Assembly: GCF_016950255.1 (NCBI RefSeq)
Contig: NZ_JACGFN010000001.1
Coordinates: 1,426,001-1,490,000, forward strand
Length of the DNA: 64,000 bases
Origin: Pectobacterium brasiliense
Lineage (GTDB): Bacteria > Pseudomonadota > Gammaproteobacteria > Enterobacterales > Enterobacteriaceae
Reading direction: 5' to 3'
Positions 49,401-54,158 of the stretch are shown piece after piece. Under the pieces are notes generated by a model. The model made no database searches. It saw only the letters and a program-made list of their open reading frames with translations, and had not been told where the DNA came from. The position numbers were made by a program, and so were the translations under genes. How positions within the stretch are numbered: the first letter of the stretch is position 1; each line of letters starts with the position of its first letter.

Positions 49401-52350
49401 CGTCATGAACAGCCATCGCGGACTCTGCAACCGTCTCGTCTGGATGCAGAACACCTATCGTCTCACCCCCGATGACCGCGTGCTGCAAAAGACCCCCTTC
49501 AGCTTCGACGTCTCCGTCTGGGAGTTCTTCTGGCCCCTGCTCTACGGCGCGCGCCTCGTCATGGCGCGTCCCGACGGCCACAAGGATGCTGCTTACCTCG
49601 CGCAGCTCATCGAGCGCACCGGCATCACCACCCTGCACTTCGTCCCCTCCATGCTCCAGCAGTTCGTCCAGTGGGCCGATGCAGACTGTGCCTGTGACTC
49701 CCTGCGACGCGTCATCTGCAGCGGCGAAGCCCTCCCGGCCGAACTCCAGCAGCGCTTCTTTGCCCGCTTCAACGCCCAGCTCCATAACCTCTATGGCCCC
49801 ACCGAGGCCGCCATTGACGTCACCTTCTGGGCCTGTCAGCCTGACGACCACCGCAGCTTTGTACCCATTGGCCGCCCCATCGCCAATACCCAACTCTATA
49901 TCCTCGACGCCCTCGGCCAGCCCGTGCCCCTCGGCGTCGCCGGTGAGCTCCATATCGGCGGCGTCGGCGTCGCCCGCGGCTACCTCAACCGCCCCGACCT
50001 CACCGCCGAGCGCTTTATTCCCGACCCGTTCAGCAACCGGCCCGGCGCCCGGCTCTACAAGACCGGTGACCTTGCCCGCTGGCTGCCCGACGGCAGCATC
50101 GAGTACCTCGGCCGTAACGACTTTCAGGTCAAGCTGCGCGGCTTCCGTATCGAACTCGGTGAAATCGAAGCCCGCCTCATGCAGTGCCCCGGCGTGCAGG
50201 AGGCCGTTGTCGTCGCCCGTGAAGACAGCCCCGGTGACACCCGGCTGGTCGCCTACCTCTGCCCGCAGCCCGGTATTGAACTGATGCCTGCCGAGCTACG
50301 TCAGCAGCTCTCGACACATTTAGCCGACTATATGATTCCGTCAGCCTTTGTCATGCTGGATACTTTCCCGCTTACGCCGAACGGCAAGCTTGACCGCAAG
50401 GCGCTGCCCGCACCTGACCAAACGGCCGTCGTCAGTCATGGCTATGAAGCGCCACAAGGCAAGGTAGAAACGAAGCTGGCGCACATCTGGCAAACGCTAC
50501 TGGGTCTGGAGCGGGTAGGACGGCATGACCACTTCTTTGAACTTGGCGGCCATTCGCTGCTGGCAGTACAGTTGCTCAACCATATGCGTGAACAGGGAAT
50601 GGAAGTATCACTCTCCACCCTCTTCTCTCATCCGACGCTGTCCGATCTGGCCTTCGTGGTTGGCAGCGCGACCTTAGCGACATCAGACTCGCCGTTTGAT
50701 GTGAACCCTGTACCGCTCAGCCCTGAAGGGAATCTCCTGCCGCTATTCCTGATACACGAATCGACGGGAGATCCGTTAGTTTATTCAACCTTCGCCACGC
50801 TGCTACCACCAGCCTTGCCCGTCTACGCGCTGCAGTCGCTAGGCCTGCATGCGCTGCCGTCACCGCCAGCGTCTATTGAGGAACTGGCGACGGGCCATCT
50901 GAATGCGATCCGTCGTATTCAGCCTCATGGCCCTTATCGCCTTGCCGGATGGTCATTAGGTGGATCGATTGCTTATGAAATCGGGCTACAGCTGATTAAT
51001 AGCGGCGAGGAGGTCGCGTTTCTTGGCATGATCGATTCCTATAACTTCAATCGGACAGACGCGCAGTCTGGTGAGCCAAAAAGCGTCTATTCCCACAAGG
51101 ACTTAAGCGACGAACAGGAAAATATCAATATCATCCTCTTCTACTTACGTAATCACATGACGACGGCCGATGAACACGAGTTGGAGGATCTGCGCACGCT
51201 GGGAGACATCGAGCTAATCATTGCGCGCTGTCATGAACGTCAATGGCTTCCGTCCGGTATTACAAAAGAGGATATTCTTCTACGCATCAACAGCCAAAGA
51301 GCGATCTTGCAGTTGTCTGAACATTACCGGGCTCCGGCTTCAATCCTGCCGGTTCACCTCTACCGTTCAGAACACACCACCGATGACGATATCTGGGGAG
51401 AATGGCAGGGCATCGTCGGTAAGGATTCCGTTCTTCATCCTATCGGTGGAACTCACTACACGATAATGCAGCCACCCTTGCTGAATCAGGTTGCCGACTC
51501 GTTTAGCGAATTCCTGTTACCGAATGACTATGTGCCAAACATCGTTATCCAGAACGGTACGCCGGGCGCGCCTCCGCTCTTTTGTATCCCTGGGGCGGGT
51601 GCCAATGCTTCCAGCTTTATTGAACTGGCGCTGGCGCTGCCGACGCAACAACCCGTATGTGCCTTACAGGCACGCGGCCTGACAGAAATCAACCAACCGC
51701 CTTACATCAGCGTAGAGGGGGCTGCACGAGCCTATCTTCAAGGAATACGGCAAAAACAACCTCATGGGCCTTATCACCTGCTCGGGCATTCCTTTGGCGG
51801 ATGGGTCGCCTTTGAACTCGCATTACAGCTACAGGCACAGGGAGAATCGGTTGCCAGCCTGATACTGGTGGATACCGATGCTCCCGACATTCAGGGGTGC
51901 CCGCCAAAATCAATCGATCGCGTTGAGACGATCATGAAATTGATCGACATCTACAACATGATTCTGACGCAGCCTTTAGCGCTGACGCGATCTCAGTTTG
52001 TGGATATGGCACAAGAGGAACAGATCAAACAGCTGCACCGCGCTCTGGTAAAAGCCGGTATTTTCTCTACGCACACGACCACATCGCTGTTGCAGGGAAT
52101 TGTTCAGGTTATGCAAGCCAATCTGAACACGGTGTATACACCACGCACTCACTATGCAGGTGACATCTATCTGGTCAGTGCCAAAGAGGGGGATACCGAT
52201 GAAAGAACGACGAACGACAGCGAATGGAGGAAGCATGTTACCCAGTTAGACCCGGTATTGATGCCAGGCAACCACATGACGATGCTCTCAATGCCACAGG
52301 TAGAACGGCTTGCCGACTGGTTATGGCAAACCCTAAACCCTAGAAAATAG
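31210..52350 (+). CDS. non-ribosomal peptide synthetase 2, modules 9-14 with tandem thioesterases
   Basis: Cytoplasmic NRPS of 7046 aa that continues the peptide from NRPS 1 and releases it. The ATG at 31210 overlaps the NRPS 1 stop by 8 nt and has GGAG at 31197-31200. About 40 N-terminal residues (MSIEELKRAVLEKKVKEQLK) form a charged helix likely to dock with NRPS 1. Domains: C-A-T, C/E-like-A-T, C/E-A-T, C/E-A-T, C/E-A-T, C/E-A-T-TE-TE. Predicted residues are Thr, Tyr, Ser, an unassigned residue, perhaps His, and Ser. The two TE domains carry GWSLGG and GHSFGG. The gene is intact and co-transcribed with the exporter that follows after 89 nt. Confidence 0.95.
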   Translation: MNKENMSIEELKRAVLEKKVKEQLKQRGHQQRPSIKKVDRNMPLPLSFAQQRLWFIGQLDQAASQAYHLPAALRLTGKLDKLALTAALDSLIARHESLRTHFALVDGQPCQQIAPEETRFCLSSLDLRDLDETAQAQRVAELTESEARKPFDLMQGPLIRGQLLQLSDEEHALLITQHHIISDGWSLGIFVREFSALYRAALSGHPAHLPPLPIQYADYAAWQRDWLKEDTLAEQRNFWHKQLQGAPALLELPTDRPRPAVQRYVGSHVSFHLSADVLNALKIQGHQQGTTLFMTVLAAWSLVLSRLSGQDDIVIGTPIANRTRHELEGLIGFFVNTLALRIELNQCKTLEALLAQVKEQSLSAYAHQDLPFDQVVEVLQPARSLSYSPVFQVMLALNNTSSQRLTLPDLDVSFIEQPKHSAQFDLMLSISETDNGLTGSLEYAVDLFDRETIERVAGYVVNVLTAIATDVEQPLWSVPMLLADERQQVLVDFNPANAELPAPALIQARFEAQVQRSPDATAVVFESRSLSYQTLNRRANQLAHHLIGLGVKPDDRVAICVERSPEMIIGLLAILKAGAAYLPLDSAYPSERLAYMLEDATPVALLTQSALTAVLPDTALPTVLLDAHDVFDAQPDHNPDANALGVTPGHLAYVIYTSGSTGKPKGVMVEHASVTRLLDATQDDFHFDNHDVWTQFHSFAFDFSVWEIWGALTYGGRLVVVPALCARSPQEFYSLLCREHVTVLNQTPGAFRQLIAARDDADHTLRCIIFGGEALELHMLAPWIADNPVEHTRLINMYGITEITVHATFRELTAADITAGRGSLIGKPLSDLRAYLLDPHGQPVPVGVAGELYIGGAGVARGYLNRPELTAERFIVDPFSESPATRLYKTGDLARWLPDGTLDYLGRNDFQVKVRGFRIELGEIESRLVQCPGVQEAVVLAREDVPGDTRLVAYIQPQPEAVLEPAELRQQLSTHLADYMLPSAFVTLDTFPLTPNGKLDRKALPAPERSAVVTRDYEEPVGDIETALAKIWQDLLGLERVGRYDHFFELGGHSLLIVSLIEKLRHLGLKLDVRSVFTAPTLIELADAIQHDRGESRFITPDNLIPDGAERITPDMLPLVALSQQEIDAIADTVSGGAANIQDIYPLASLQEGILFHHRLHPDNDPYVVSSLLRVENQTKLDAFIAALQSVINRHDILRTSIHWTELTQPVQVVHRHATLNVHHLEPENSVDVVTTMRERVVSSHTSMDLSQAPLMHLYVAPDSTSPVLYILLQFHHIIDDNLSLRQLLAETTAFLMGKGETLPPSFPYRNFVAYTRQEDKNQAAEAFFQDYLADIDEITAPFGVANIQARGESAAEARQSLSPAFSQTIRDVARRFGISPAALFHASWALVIARTSGRDDIVFGTTLSGRMSGLDGSTTALGMFINTLPFRIKLAGMSVATLVNTANDICASLLRYEQTPLSTAQQYSGLGSMPLFSALLNCRHTNDRGVEAPNLRQFGIESLFSRERTNYPLGISIDNNRECFSLSTQAISPIDPNRVNAYLLQAIEQLVTLLTDAPETLAEAINVLPASEYEQLSVSFNATHSDFPDGSLIHQRFEQQVTQTPDAIAVVFDAQTLSYDGLNRRANQLAHHLLSLGVQPDDRIAICVERSVEMIVGLLGILKAGAAYVPLDPAYPAERLTYMLDDAKPVALLTQTALIETLNSTLPLVILDDPQFTVFKHASQDNADVLGLTPHHLAYVIYTSGSTGQPKGVMIEHRSLCNLANAQIRAFGITENSRLLQFASFSFDACISEVTTTLCQGACLVLASREALLPGDALINTLKKQAITHMTLPPIAASALDPAAELPDLTTLIFAGEACPPALAKRWATAKQVINAYGPTESSVCATIYHYHPTEDDFLPIGKPIDNTHVYILDAKGQLAPLGVAGEMYLGGVGIARGYLNRPELTAERFIPDPYSDQSGARMYKTGDLGRWLPDGNIEYLGRNDFQIKLRGFRIELGEIEARLMACPEVQDAVVIVREDNPNDKRLVAYIRPNTGAEIEPAALRLQLSQHLAEYMLPAAFVTLEQFPLTPNGKLDRKALPAPDQLSVATRGYEAPQGSIEIALADSWKTLLRLDRVGRYDHFFELGGHSLMAVNLIERLHHLGWTIDVSRIFSTPVLCEMAQAVQANQDKPAFSVPPNRIPKHCSALTPTMLPLATLTQVELDTVVATVSGGAANVQDIYSLSPLQQGILFHHRLQEQGDAYLLNSLLAFDNRERLDTFLHALQQVIDRHDILRTSFCWQGLTQPVQVVWRHAPLLVSTFVPASDDNILSQLKAYTDPRHRRLNLNQAPLLSADIAHNPATGEWLLAFGFHHLVGDHMTLDLIVSEITTLLQGRAETLPPSLPYRNFIAQILSVPPSVHEQYFRSRLADIDTPTAPFGILNTQDDSDPIAEARLVLDTPLAQAIRKQARQLGISPSVLFHIAWAQVLAHVSNSDDVVFGSVFLGRLQGTAGASRIMGMFINTLPLRITLADRSVLDVVQETYRDLTALLEHEQTPLTLAQRCSGVMPPMPLFSALFNYRHSQPGTTTDRVWRGMRLLTAEERTNYPFTLSVDDLGERFRLVSQAIEGVDPLRLARYLETAIQALIEALATEPERPIMTLPILPEAERRQVMVDFNATDADFPQDALIHQLVEDQAARTPEAIAVLFEDQHLSYDALNRRANQLAHHLLSLGVQPDDRVAICVERSLDMVIGLLGILKAGAAYVPLDPGYPAERLAYMLDDAAPVALLTQAGRHELQTGALPLILLDTADFSTLSDHNPDIAGLDAHHLAYVIYTSGSTGKPKGVMNSHRGLCNRLVWMQNTYRLTPDDRVLQKTPFSFDVSVWEFFWPLLYGARLVMARPDGHKDAAYLAQLIERTGITTLHFVPSMLQQFVQWADADCACDSLRRVICSGEALPAELQQRFFARFNAQLHNLYGPTEAAIDVTFWACQPDDHRSFVPIGRPIANTQLYILDALGQPVPLGVAGELHIGGVGVARGYLNRPDLTAERFIPDPFSNRPGARLYKTGDLARWLPDGSIEYLGRNDFQVKLRGFRIELGEIEARLMQCPGVQEAVVVAREDSPGDTRLVAYLCPQPGVTPDPADLRQQLSLHLAEYMVPGAFVTLDAFPLTPNGKLDRKALPAPDQSAVATRDYAAPQGEVETALAAIWQELLGLARVGRHDHFFELGGHSLMAVSLIERLRNVGLTLDVRSIFSAPVLSDMAQAIEAHQDKPAVVVPPNRIPADCTAITPDLLPLVTLTQPEIDTVVTTVAGGAANVQDIYPLSPLQEGILFHYRFQEQGDTYLLYHLLAFQDRARLDAFLDALQQVIDRHDILRTAVCWQGLSQPVQVVWRQAVLPINTFEPTSSDDVPAQLKKQTDPRTRRLNLNQAPLLSADIAHDPTTGEWLLALGLHHLISDHMTLTLIVGEIRQLLQGQQDALPTPLPYRNFIAQILSVPNTEHEAYFRERLADIDAPTIPFDLLDTQGEGENIAEVRMPLPAPLSSAIYQQSRRLGISPGVLFHVAWAQVLAQTSGRDDVVFGTVLLGRLQGSAGADQVMGMFINTLPLRISLAERSVLDTVQETYHDLTALLAHEQTPLALAQRCSGVAPPMPLFSALLNYRHTQINKDTRPWEGIRVLTENIRTNYPFTLSVDDIGDGFSFLAQTSTEIDPARIAHYLLTAIHGLVEALENEPQRPVLTLSVLPENERQKLLVDFNATDVVRPDSALAHVQFEAQVKRTPDATAVVFESQSLSYDELNRQANRLAHHLLSLGIQPDDRVAICVERSLEMVVGMLAVLKAGGAYVPLDPSYPVDRLTYMLEDAEPVALLTQTDLVTQLGSHLPVIELDNLPAAIADESPDHNPDPGSFGLTPRHLAYVIYTSGSTGKPKGVMVEHRSMCNLLSGQIEALHIGADSHVIQLASFSFDVCMQECCMTLLAGATLYLAERAVILPGAALRQTLEDNAITHMLITPTALAALDGLPETLQTLVVGGEICPPALVKRWAAGRHMFNAYGPTETTVCATLYPCSIQDEREPCIGRPLANTRIYILDPQGKLVPIGATGEIYIGGSGVARGYLNRPALTEAHFIADPFTDDPDSRLYKTGDLGRWLHDGNIDYLGRNDFQVKVRGFRIELGEIEARLIQCAGVKEAVAIAREDEPGETRLVAYLIAQPGVELVPADLRQQLAHHLAEYMVPSAFVTLDTFPLTPNGKLDRKALPVPDRTAVVTRTYEAPVGEKETVLSSIWQNLLGLTHVGRRDHFFELGGHSLMAVNLIERLRNLGYRLDVRSVFASPTLADMAESMQVQQESHLSSVAANLIPNDCKQITPDLLPLVTLSQNEIDAIIDSVHGGTANVQDIYPLSPLQEGILFHHRLQAKGDAYLLTNLVAFDTRERLDDFLDALQRVINRHDILRTALYWQGLNQPVQVVWRQAPLSVNTFIPAQTEHVLAQLKAYTDPSVRRLNLNQAPLFATDIVHDAERNEWLLALTFHHLIGDHMTLALIIEEVRLLLQNRGDELPTPLPYRNFIAQNLSVPTSAHEDYFRSRLADIDEPTAPFGLLNIQGDGDNVVKASQLLAPSLAMAIRKQCRQLGISPGVLFHVAWAQVLAQTSGRDDVVFGSVLLGRLQGSAGADRVMGMFINTLPLRLSLAEHGVRDIVQSTYRDLTALLEHEQTPLSVALRCSGVTPPIPLFSTLLNYRHSQTGANDNSAWSGIKLLATEERTNYPITLSVDDLGEGFSLVAQTVSEIDPARIVNYMMTALRGLVEALAIDPLQPILGLSVLPEEERKTLLVDFNATEAELPRELLHQLFEQQAARTPDAIAVAFEEQLLSYAELNRRANQLAHHLRSLDVKPDDRIAICVERSPEMVVSLLGVLKAGAAYVPLDPSYPAERLAYMLDDSAPVALLTHSSLLESLRCDLPTILLDNVSLFDAYPESNPEAQTFGLTPHHLAYIIYTSGSTGKPKGVMVEHRNIVASTYARQLTYPPFERVLLLSSIAFDSALASVFGTLTRGGSLYLPEQTITVDPTAILHMLHEHRICCFLCVPSLALSLLQMSHNEELTSLQALIVAGERCPPEIHTAIEQLGLSTALYNEYGPTEAAVWASVYPVASSETSHERFTVPIGHPIANSQIYILDPQGRPALLNVAGEIYIGGAGVARGYLNRPDLTAERFIPDPFSHKPEARMYKTGDLGRWLPDGNIDYLGRNDFQVKVRGFRIELGEIEARLMQLPNVQEAVVAAREDIPGDMRLVAYLRSQPDTDLNPADLRQQLAEQLAEYMVPSAFVTLDAFPLTPNGKIDRKALPAPDQSAVATRGYVAPQGELETALAQIWQDLLGLDRVGRHDQFFELGGHSLMAVSLIERLRNIGQTLDVRSVFSAPVLCDMAQAILTNRSKQPLVVPSGLISPDCTAITPELLPLISLSQRDIDAIVATVPGGAANVQDIYPLAPLQEGILFHYLLQEQGDTYLSQTVIAFDSRERLDTFLSALQRVIERHDILHTAVCWQGLSQPVQVVWRHAQLPINTLEIDSDDDVLGQLRAHTSSHTRRINLSQAPLLTADIAHDAANQEWLLALGFHHLVCDHITLALMIDEIRTILQGHDDDLPTPLPYRNFIAQILSVPMSAHEAYFRSRLADVEAPTAPFGLIDIKTAGEHVDETMQYLEPALAQAIRHRANRLGVSPSVLFHVAWAQVLAHVSNSDDVVFGSVLLGRLQGTDGADRVMGMFINTLPLRISLNDRSTIDVVRSTYDELISLLEHEQTPLALAQRCSGVMPPMPLFSTLFNFRHSQHSAANNDTATRVWQGMRQLTVEERTNYPLTVSVDDLGKNFRLVAQTSPEIDSSRITQYLKTAIQALIEALATEPERPIMTLPILPEAERRQIMLDFNATDADFPQDALIHQLVEDQAARTPEAIAVLFEDQHLTYDALNRRANQLAHHLLSLGVQPDDRVAICVERSLDMVIGLLGILKAGAAYVPLDPGYPAERLAYMLDDAAPVALLTQAGRHELQTGALPLILLDTADFSTLSDHNPDIAGLDAHHLAYVIYTSGSTGKPKGVMNSHRGLCNRLVWMQNTYRLTPDDRVLQKTPFSFDVSVWEFFWPLLYGARLVMARPDGHKDAAYLAQLIERTGITTLHFVPSMLQQFVQWADADCACDSLRRVICSGEALPAELQQRFFARFNAQLHNLYGPTEAAIDVTFWACQPDDHRSFVPIGRPIANTQLYILDALGQPVPLGVAGELHIGGVGVARGYLNRPDLTAERFIPDPFSNRPGARLYKTGDLARWLPDGSIEYLGRNDFQVKLRGFRIELGEIEARLMQCPGVQEAVVVAREDSPGDTRLVAYLCPQPGIELMPAELRQQLSTHLADYMIPSAFVMLDTFPLTPNGKLDRKALPAPDQTAVVSHGYEAPQGKVETKLAHIWQTLLGLERVGRHDHFFELGGHSLLAVQLLNHMREQGMEVSLSTLFSHPTLSDLAFVVGSATLATSDSPFDVNPVPLSPEGNLLPLFLIHESTGDPLVYSTFATLLPPALPVYALQSLGLHALPSPPASIEELATGHLNAIRRIQPHGPYRLAGWSLGGSIAYEIGLQLINSGEEVAFLGMIDSYNFNRTDAQSGEPKSVYSHKDLSDEQENINIILFYLRNHMTTADEHELEDLRTLGDIELIIARCHERQWLPSGITKEDILLRINSQRAILQLSEHYRAPASILPVHLYRSEHTTDDDIWGEWQGIVGKDSVLHPIGGTHYTIMQPPLLNQVADSFSEFLLPNDYVPNIVIQNGTPGAPPLFCIPGAGANASSFIELALALPTQQPVCALQARGLTEINQPPYISVEGAARAYLQGIRQKQPHGPYHLLGHSFGGWVAFELALQLQAQGESVASLILVDTDAPDIQGCPPKSIDRVETIMKLIDIYNMILTQPLALTRSQFVDMAQEEQIKQLHRALVKAGIFSTHTTTSLLQGIVQVMQANLNTVYTPRTHYAGDIYLVSAKEGDTDERTTNDSEWRKHVTQLDPVLMPGNHMTMLSMPQVERLADWLWQTLNPRK
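34491..37735 (+). other. NRPS module 10: divergent C/E-like - A(Tyr) - T
   Basis: The condensation domain is built like the dual C/E domains (ITPDMLPLVALSQ, NIQDIYPLASLQEGI) but reads HHRLHPDND where the others end in GD, and HHIIDDNLS (35035) where the others have DH. The pocket reads DASTIAAVCK, close to Tyr codes such as DASTVAAVCK. Carrier Ser codon 37600. Confidence 0.75.
37736..40970 (+). other. NRPS module 11: dual C/E - A(Ser) - T
   Basis: Dual C/E domain (HHRLQEQGD near its start, HHLVGDHM at 38266), so Tyr 10 should be D. Ser pocket DVWHISLIDK in a cassette almost identical to modules 3, 7 and 14. Carrier Ser codon 40837. Confidence 0.85.
39070..41050 (+). repeat. Ser adenylation cassette, copy 3 (module 11)
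   Basis: Shares its upstream flank (GCGATTCAGGCGTTAATTGA) with copy 4, and its downstream flank, after a short divergent stretch at about 40870-40915, with copies 1 and 2. This mosaic is typical of gene conversion. Confidence 0.88.
40971..44210 (+). other. NRPS module 12: dual C/E - A(unassigned) - T
   Basis: Dual C/E domain (HHLISDHM at 41503), so Ser 11 should be D. The pocket reads DVQLVGAVCK, with FDVCMQECC at motif A4; I cannot assign it. The flank before the pocket (IELDNLPAAIADE) is shared with module 4. Carrier Ser codon 44059. Confidence 0.7.
44211..47450 (+). other. NRPS module 13: dual C/E - A(His-like) - T
   Basis: Dual C/E domain (HHRLQAKGD near its start, HHLIGDHM at 44725). 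The pocket reads DSALIAEVWK. It resembles His codes of the DSxLxAEVxK form (bacitracin His is DSELTAEVCK), but this is a weak assignment. Carrier Ser codon 47305. Confidence 0.65.
47451..50660 (+). other. NRPS module 14: dual C/E - A(Ser) - T
   Basis: Dual C/E domain (HHLVCDHI at 47971), so residue 13 should be D. Fourth Ser cassette (DVWHISLIDK), nearly identical to module 11 from about 48788 to 50270. Carrier Ser codon 50554. The final residue should be L-Ser, handed to the thioesterases. Confidence 0.85.
48788..50270 (+). repeat. Ser adenylation cassette, copy 4 (module 14)
   Basis: Near-identical to copy 3 up to the end of the adenylation domain; identity stops abruptly at about 50271, just after CTCTGCCCGCAGCCCGG. 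Confidence 0.9.
50661..52350 (+). other. tandem thioesterase domains TE1-TE2
   Basis: TE1 has the nucleophile motif GWSLGG (Ser codon 50953) and a late His in GGTHYTIMQ. TE2 has GHSFGG (Ser codon 51790) and a late His in PGNHMTML. Paired TEs at the end of the last synthetase are known from several Gram-negative lipopeptide systems (arthrofactin, massetolide), where release is usually by cyclization. Confidence 0.88.
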
Positions 52351-52439
52351 CGAAAGCAGACTGTTGACGCGGCCAGCGTATCAGGCTGGTCGCGAATCTC
52401 GGCATCGTGTACGTCTCAATAACGTGTGGACATAATAAT

Positions 52440-54104
52440 ATGAAAACGTCGACGACCAAAAAACCAGCGATACAGCTTTTACTCTCACTCCTGTTCGATT
52501 CACGATGGATACTGGCGATTGCCACAATAGCCAGCGTCACCAATGGCATTTCCAGCGTTTTACTGATTACCTTAATCAACAAAGCGCTGCTGACACACAC
52601 CGATGACTATGCACCGCTCGCCTGGTATTTTGCCATATTGACTGTCCTGGCAATTGCCTGCCGTATTCTCAGCGGCGTCATTTTTGCCAGACTGAGCCAG
52701 GGAACCATGGCGAAAATGCGCGAACTTATTTCAAGCCGCGTGGCTCGTGCGCCCTTCCGTCAGATAGAAGAACTGGGTGCCTCGCGTGCGCAGTCGATCA
52801 TCACAGATGACTCCACCAATGTCTCGCTCTTGTTTTTCACGCTACCGAACATTGTGATGCAAGGTTCTATCGTCATCGGCTGTCTGGGATACCTTGCCTG
52901 GCTATCGCTCCCTATCTTCTTTTTAGCGCTGGCAATTGTTGTCATTGGCTCGCTGGGCTACAGCCTGGGTGGAAGTACGGCGTTCACCTCTCTGAGAGCC
53001 GCTGGACAGGCACAGGATCGCTTGTTTACCCACTTTAATGCGCTATTTTCTGGAGCAAAAGAGCTCAAATTACACGTCTACCGCGCACACGCATTTCTCA
53101 ATCAGTCACTTGGTAAAGAAATCGACGCCGTACGCAAAAATCGTACCCGCGCCTTCGGTGTTTATGCTTTCGGCGTTGGCTGGATTCTCTTTCTGTTCTA
53201 CAGCTTCCTTGGTCTGGTCATTTTTTCTCCCACCGTAATACCCGGGCTTGAATCAACCGCGCTGGCAGGCTACGTCATCGTATTTTTATTCATGCTGATG
53301 CCGCTGGAAGGATTACTCAATAGCGTTCCAACGTTAAATTCTGCCCGCGTCTCATTACGAAGAATTAGCGCGATATTATCTGAGCTGGACGAGCGCGACG
53401 CCATCGATCATACCGTCTCCGCACATGAATTTGGCAATGCAGAAACTATCCGTCTGTCCGGTGTCCTCCATAGCTATTACCGTGAGAAAGAGGACCGCGT
53501 GTTTCAGCTAGGGCCTATTGATATGACGCTCAGGAGGGGGGAAATTACGTTTCTGATTGGCGGCAACGGAAGCGGAAAAACGACACTTGCCAAACTGCTG
53601 ATCGGCCTATATACGCCGGAAAGCGGCACCATTACCGTTGACGGTCACGAGGTCGTTGACAGTAATCGAGCCAACTATCGACAACTGTTCTCCGCCGTAT
53701 TCTCTGACTTCCACCTTTTTGAATCACTGATTGGGTTGAATGATACCGACTCAACGCTGGACACTCGCGCTAATGCGCTGCTGGCCAAACTGCATCTGGA
53801 ACATAAGGTCACGGTAGAAAACGGCTATTTTTCTACCCGCAACCTCTCGCAGGGGCAGCGTAAACGCCTCGCGCTGGTCGTAACCTATCTGGAGGATCGC
53901 CCTTTCTACCTGTTCGATGAGTGGGCGGCCGATCAGGATCCCTTATTCAAACGCGTCTTCTATCAGGAACTTCTGCCCGAATTAGCCGCGCGTGGTAAGG
54001 CGGTATTGGCGATCACACATGATGATCGTTTTTTCCACTTGGCCGATCATTGTATCAAGCTCGAGAACGGTCGGCTCATCGCTGATGAAGGTAATGCTGT
54101 TTAG
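52440..54104 (+). CDS. cyclic-peptide ABC exporter (PvdE/SyrD type)
   Basis: Inner-membrane half-transporter of 554 aa, with an N-terminal six-helix membrane domain fused to an ATPase. It matches the PvdE/SyrD cyclic peptide exporter family. Walker [10 protein letters not shown] starts at residue 374, the signature LSQGQRKRL at 469, Walker [13 protein letters not shown] has D493-E494, and the switch His is in ITHDD (H527). The [10 protein letters not shown] string is characteristic of this family. I chose ATG 52440 (TGGA at 52427-52430); an upstream GTG at 52407 would add 11 residues. As the last gene of the NRPS operon it most likely moves the finished peptide to the periplasm or out. Confidence 0.92.
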   Translation: MKTSTTKKPAIQLLLSLLFDSRWILAIATIASVTNGISSVLLITLINKALLTHTDDYAPLAWYFAILTVLAIACRILSGVIFARLSQGTMAKMRELISSRVARAPFRQIEELGASRAQSIITDDSTNVSLLFFTLPNIVMQGSIVIGCLGYLAWLSLPIFFLALAIVVIGSLGYSLGGSTAFTSLRAAGQAQDRLFTHFNALFSGAKELKLHVYRAHAFLNQSLGKEIDAVRKNRTRAFGVYAFGVGWILFLFYSFLGLVIFSPTVIPGLESTALAGYVIVFLFMLMPLEGLLNSVPTLNSARVSLRRISAILSELDERDAIDHTVSAHEFGNAETIRLSGVLHSYYREKEDRVFQLGPIDMTLRRGEITFLIGGNGSGKTTLAKLLIGLYTPESGTITVDGHEVVDSNRANYRQLFSAVFSDFHLFESLIGLNDTDSTLDTRANALLAKLHLEHKVTVENGYFSTRNLSQGQRKRLALVVTYLEDRPFYLFDEWAADQDPLFKRVFYQELLPELAARGKAVLAITHDDRFFHLADHCIKLENGRLIADEGNAV

Positions 54105-54105
54105 C

Positions 54106-54158
54106 CATGGGGTCACTCTGGTTCGATAATGGAGTGACCCCCAAATGCCTCTTAACGA
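54106..54158 (+). repeat. right copy of island-flanking direct repeat
   Basis: Starts 2 nt after the exporter stop and matches 5013-5065. It holds perfect 9-bp inverted arms GGGGTCACT (54109-54117) and AGTGACCCC (54133-54141) around CTGGTTCGATAATGG. The shared part ends in an ATG frame (54145) that reads MPLND and then stops at once. Without a T run the hairpin is a poor terminator, although its position right after the operon would suit one. Confidence 0.75.

Noticed and set aside
54106..54158. Right repeat as a standard intrinsic terminator of the NRPS operon
   Set aside because: The stem is strong but there is no T run after it, and the same sequence occurs at the other end of the island.
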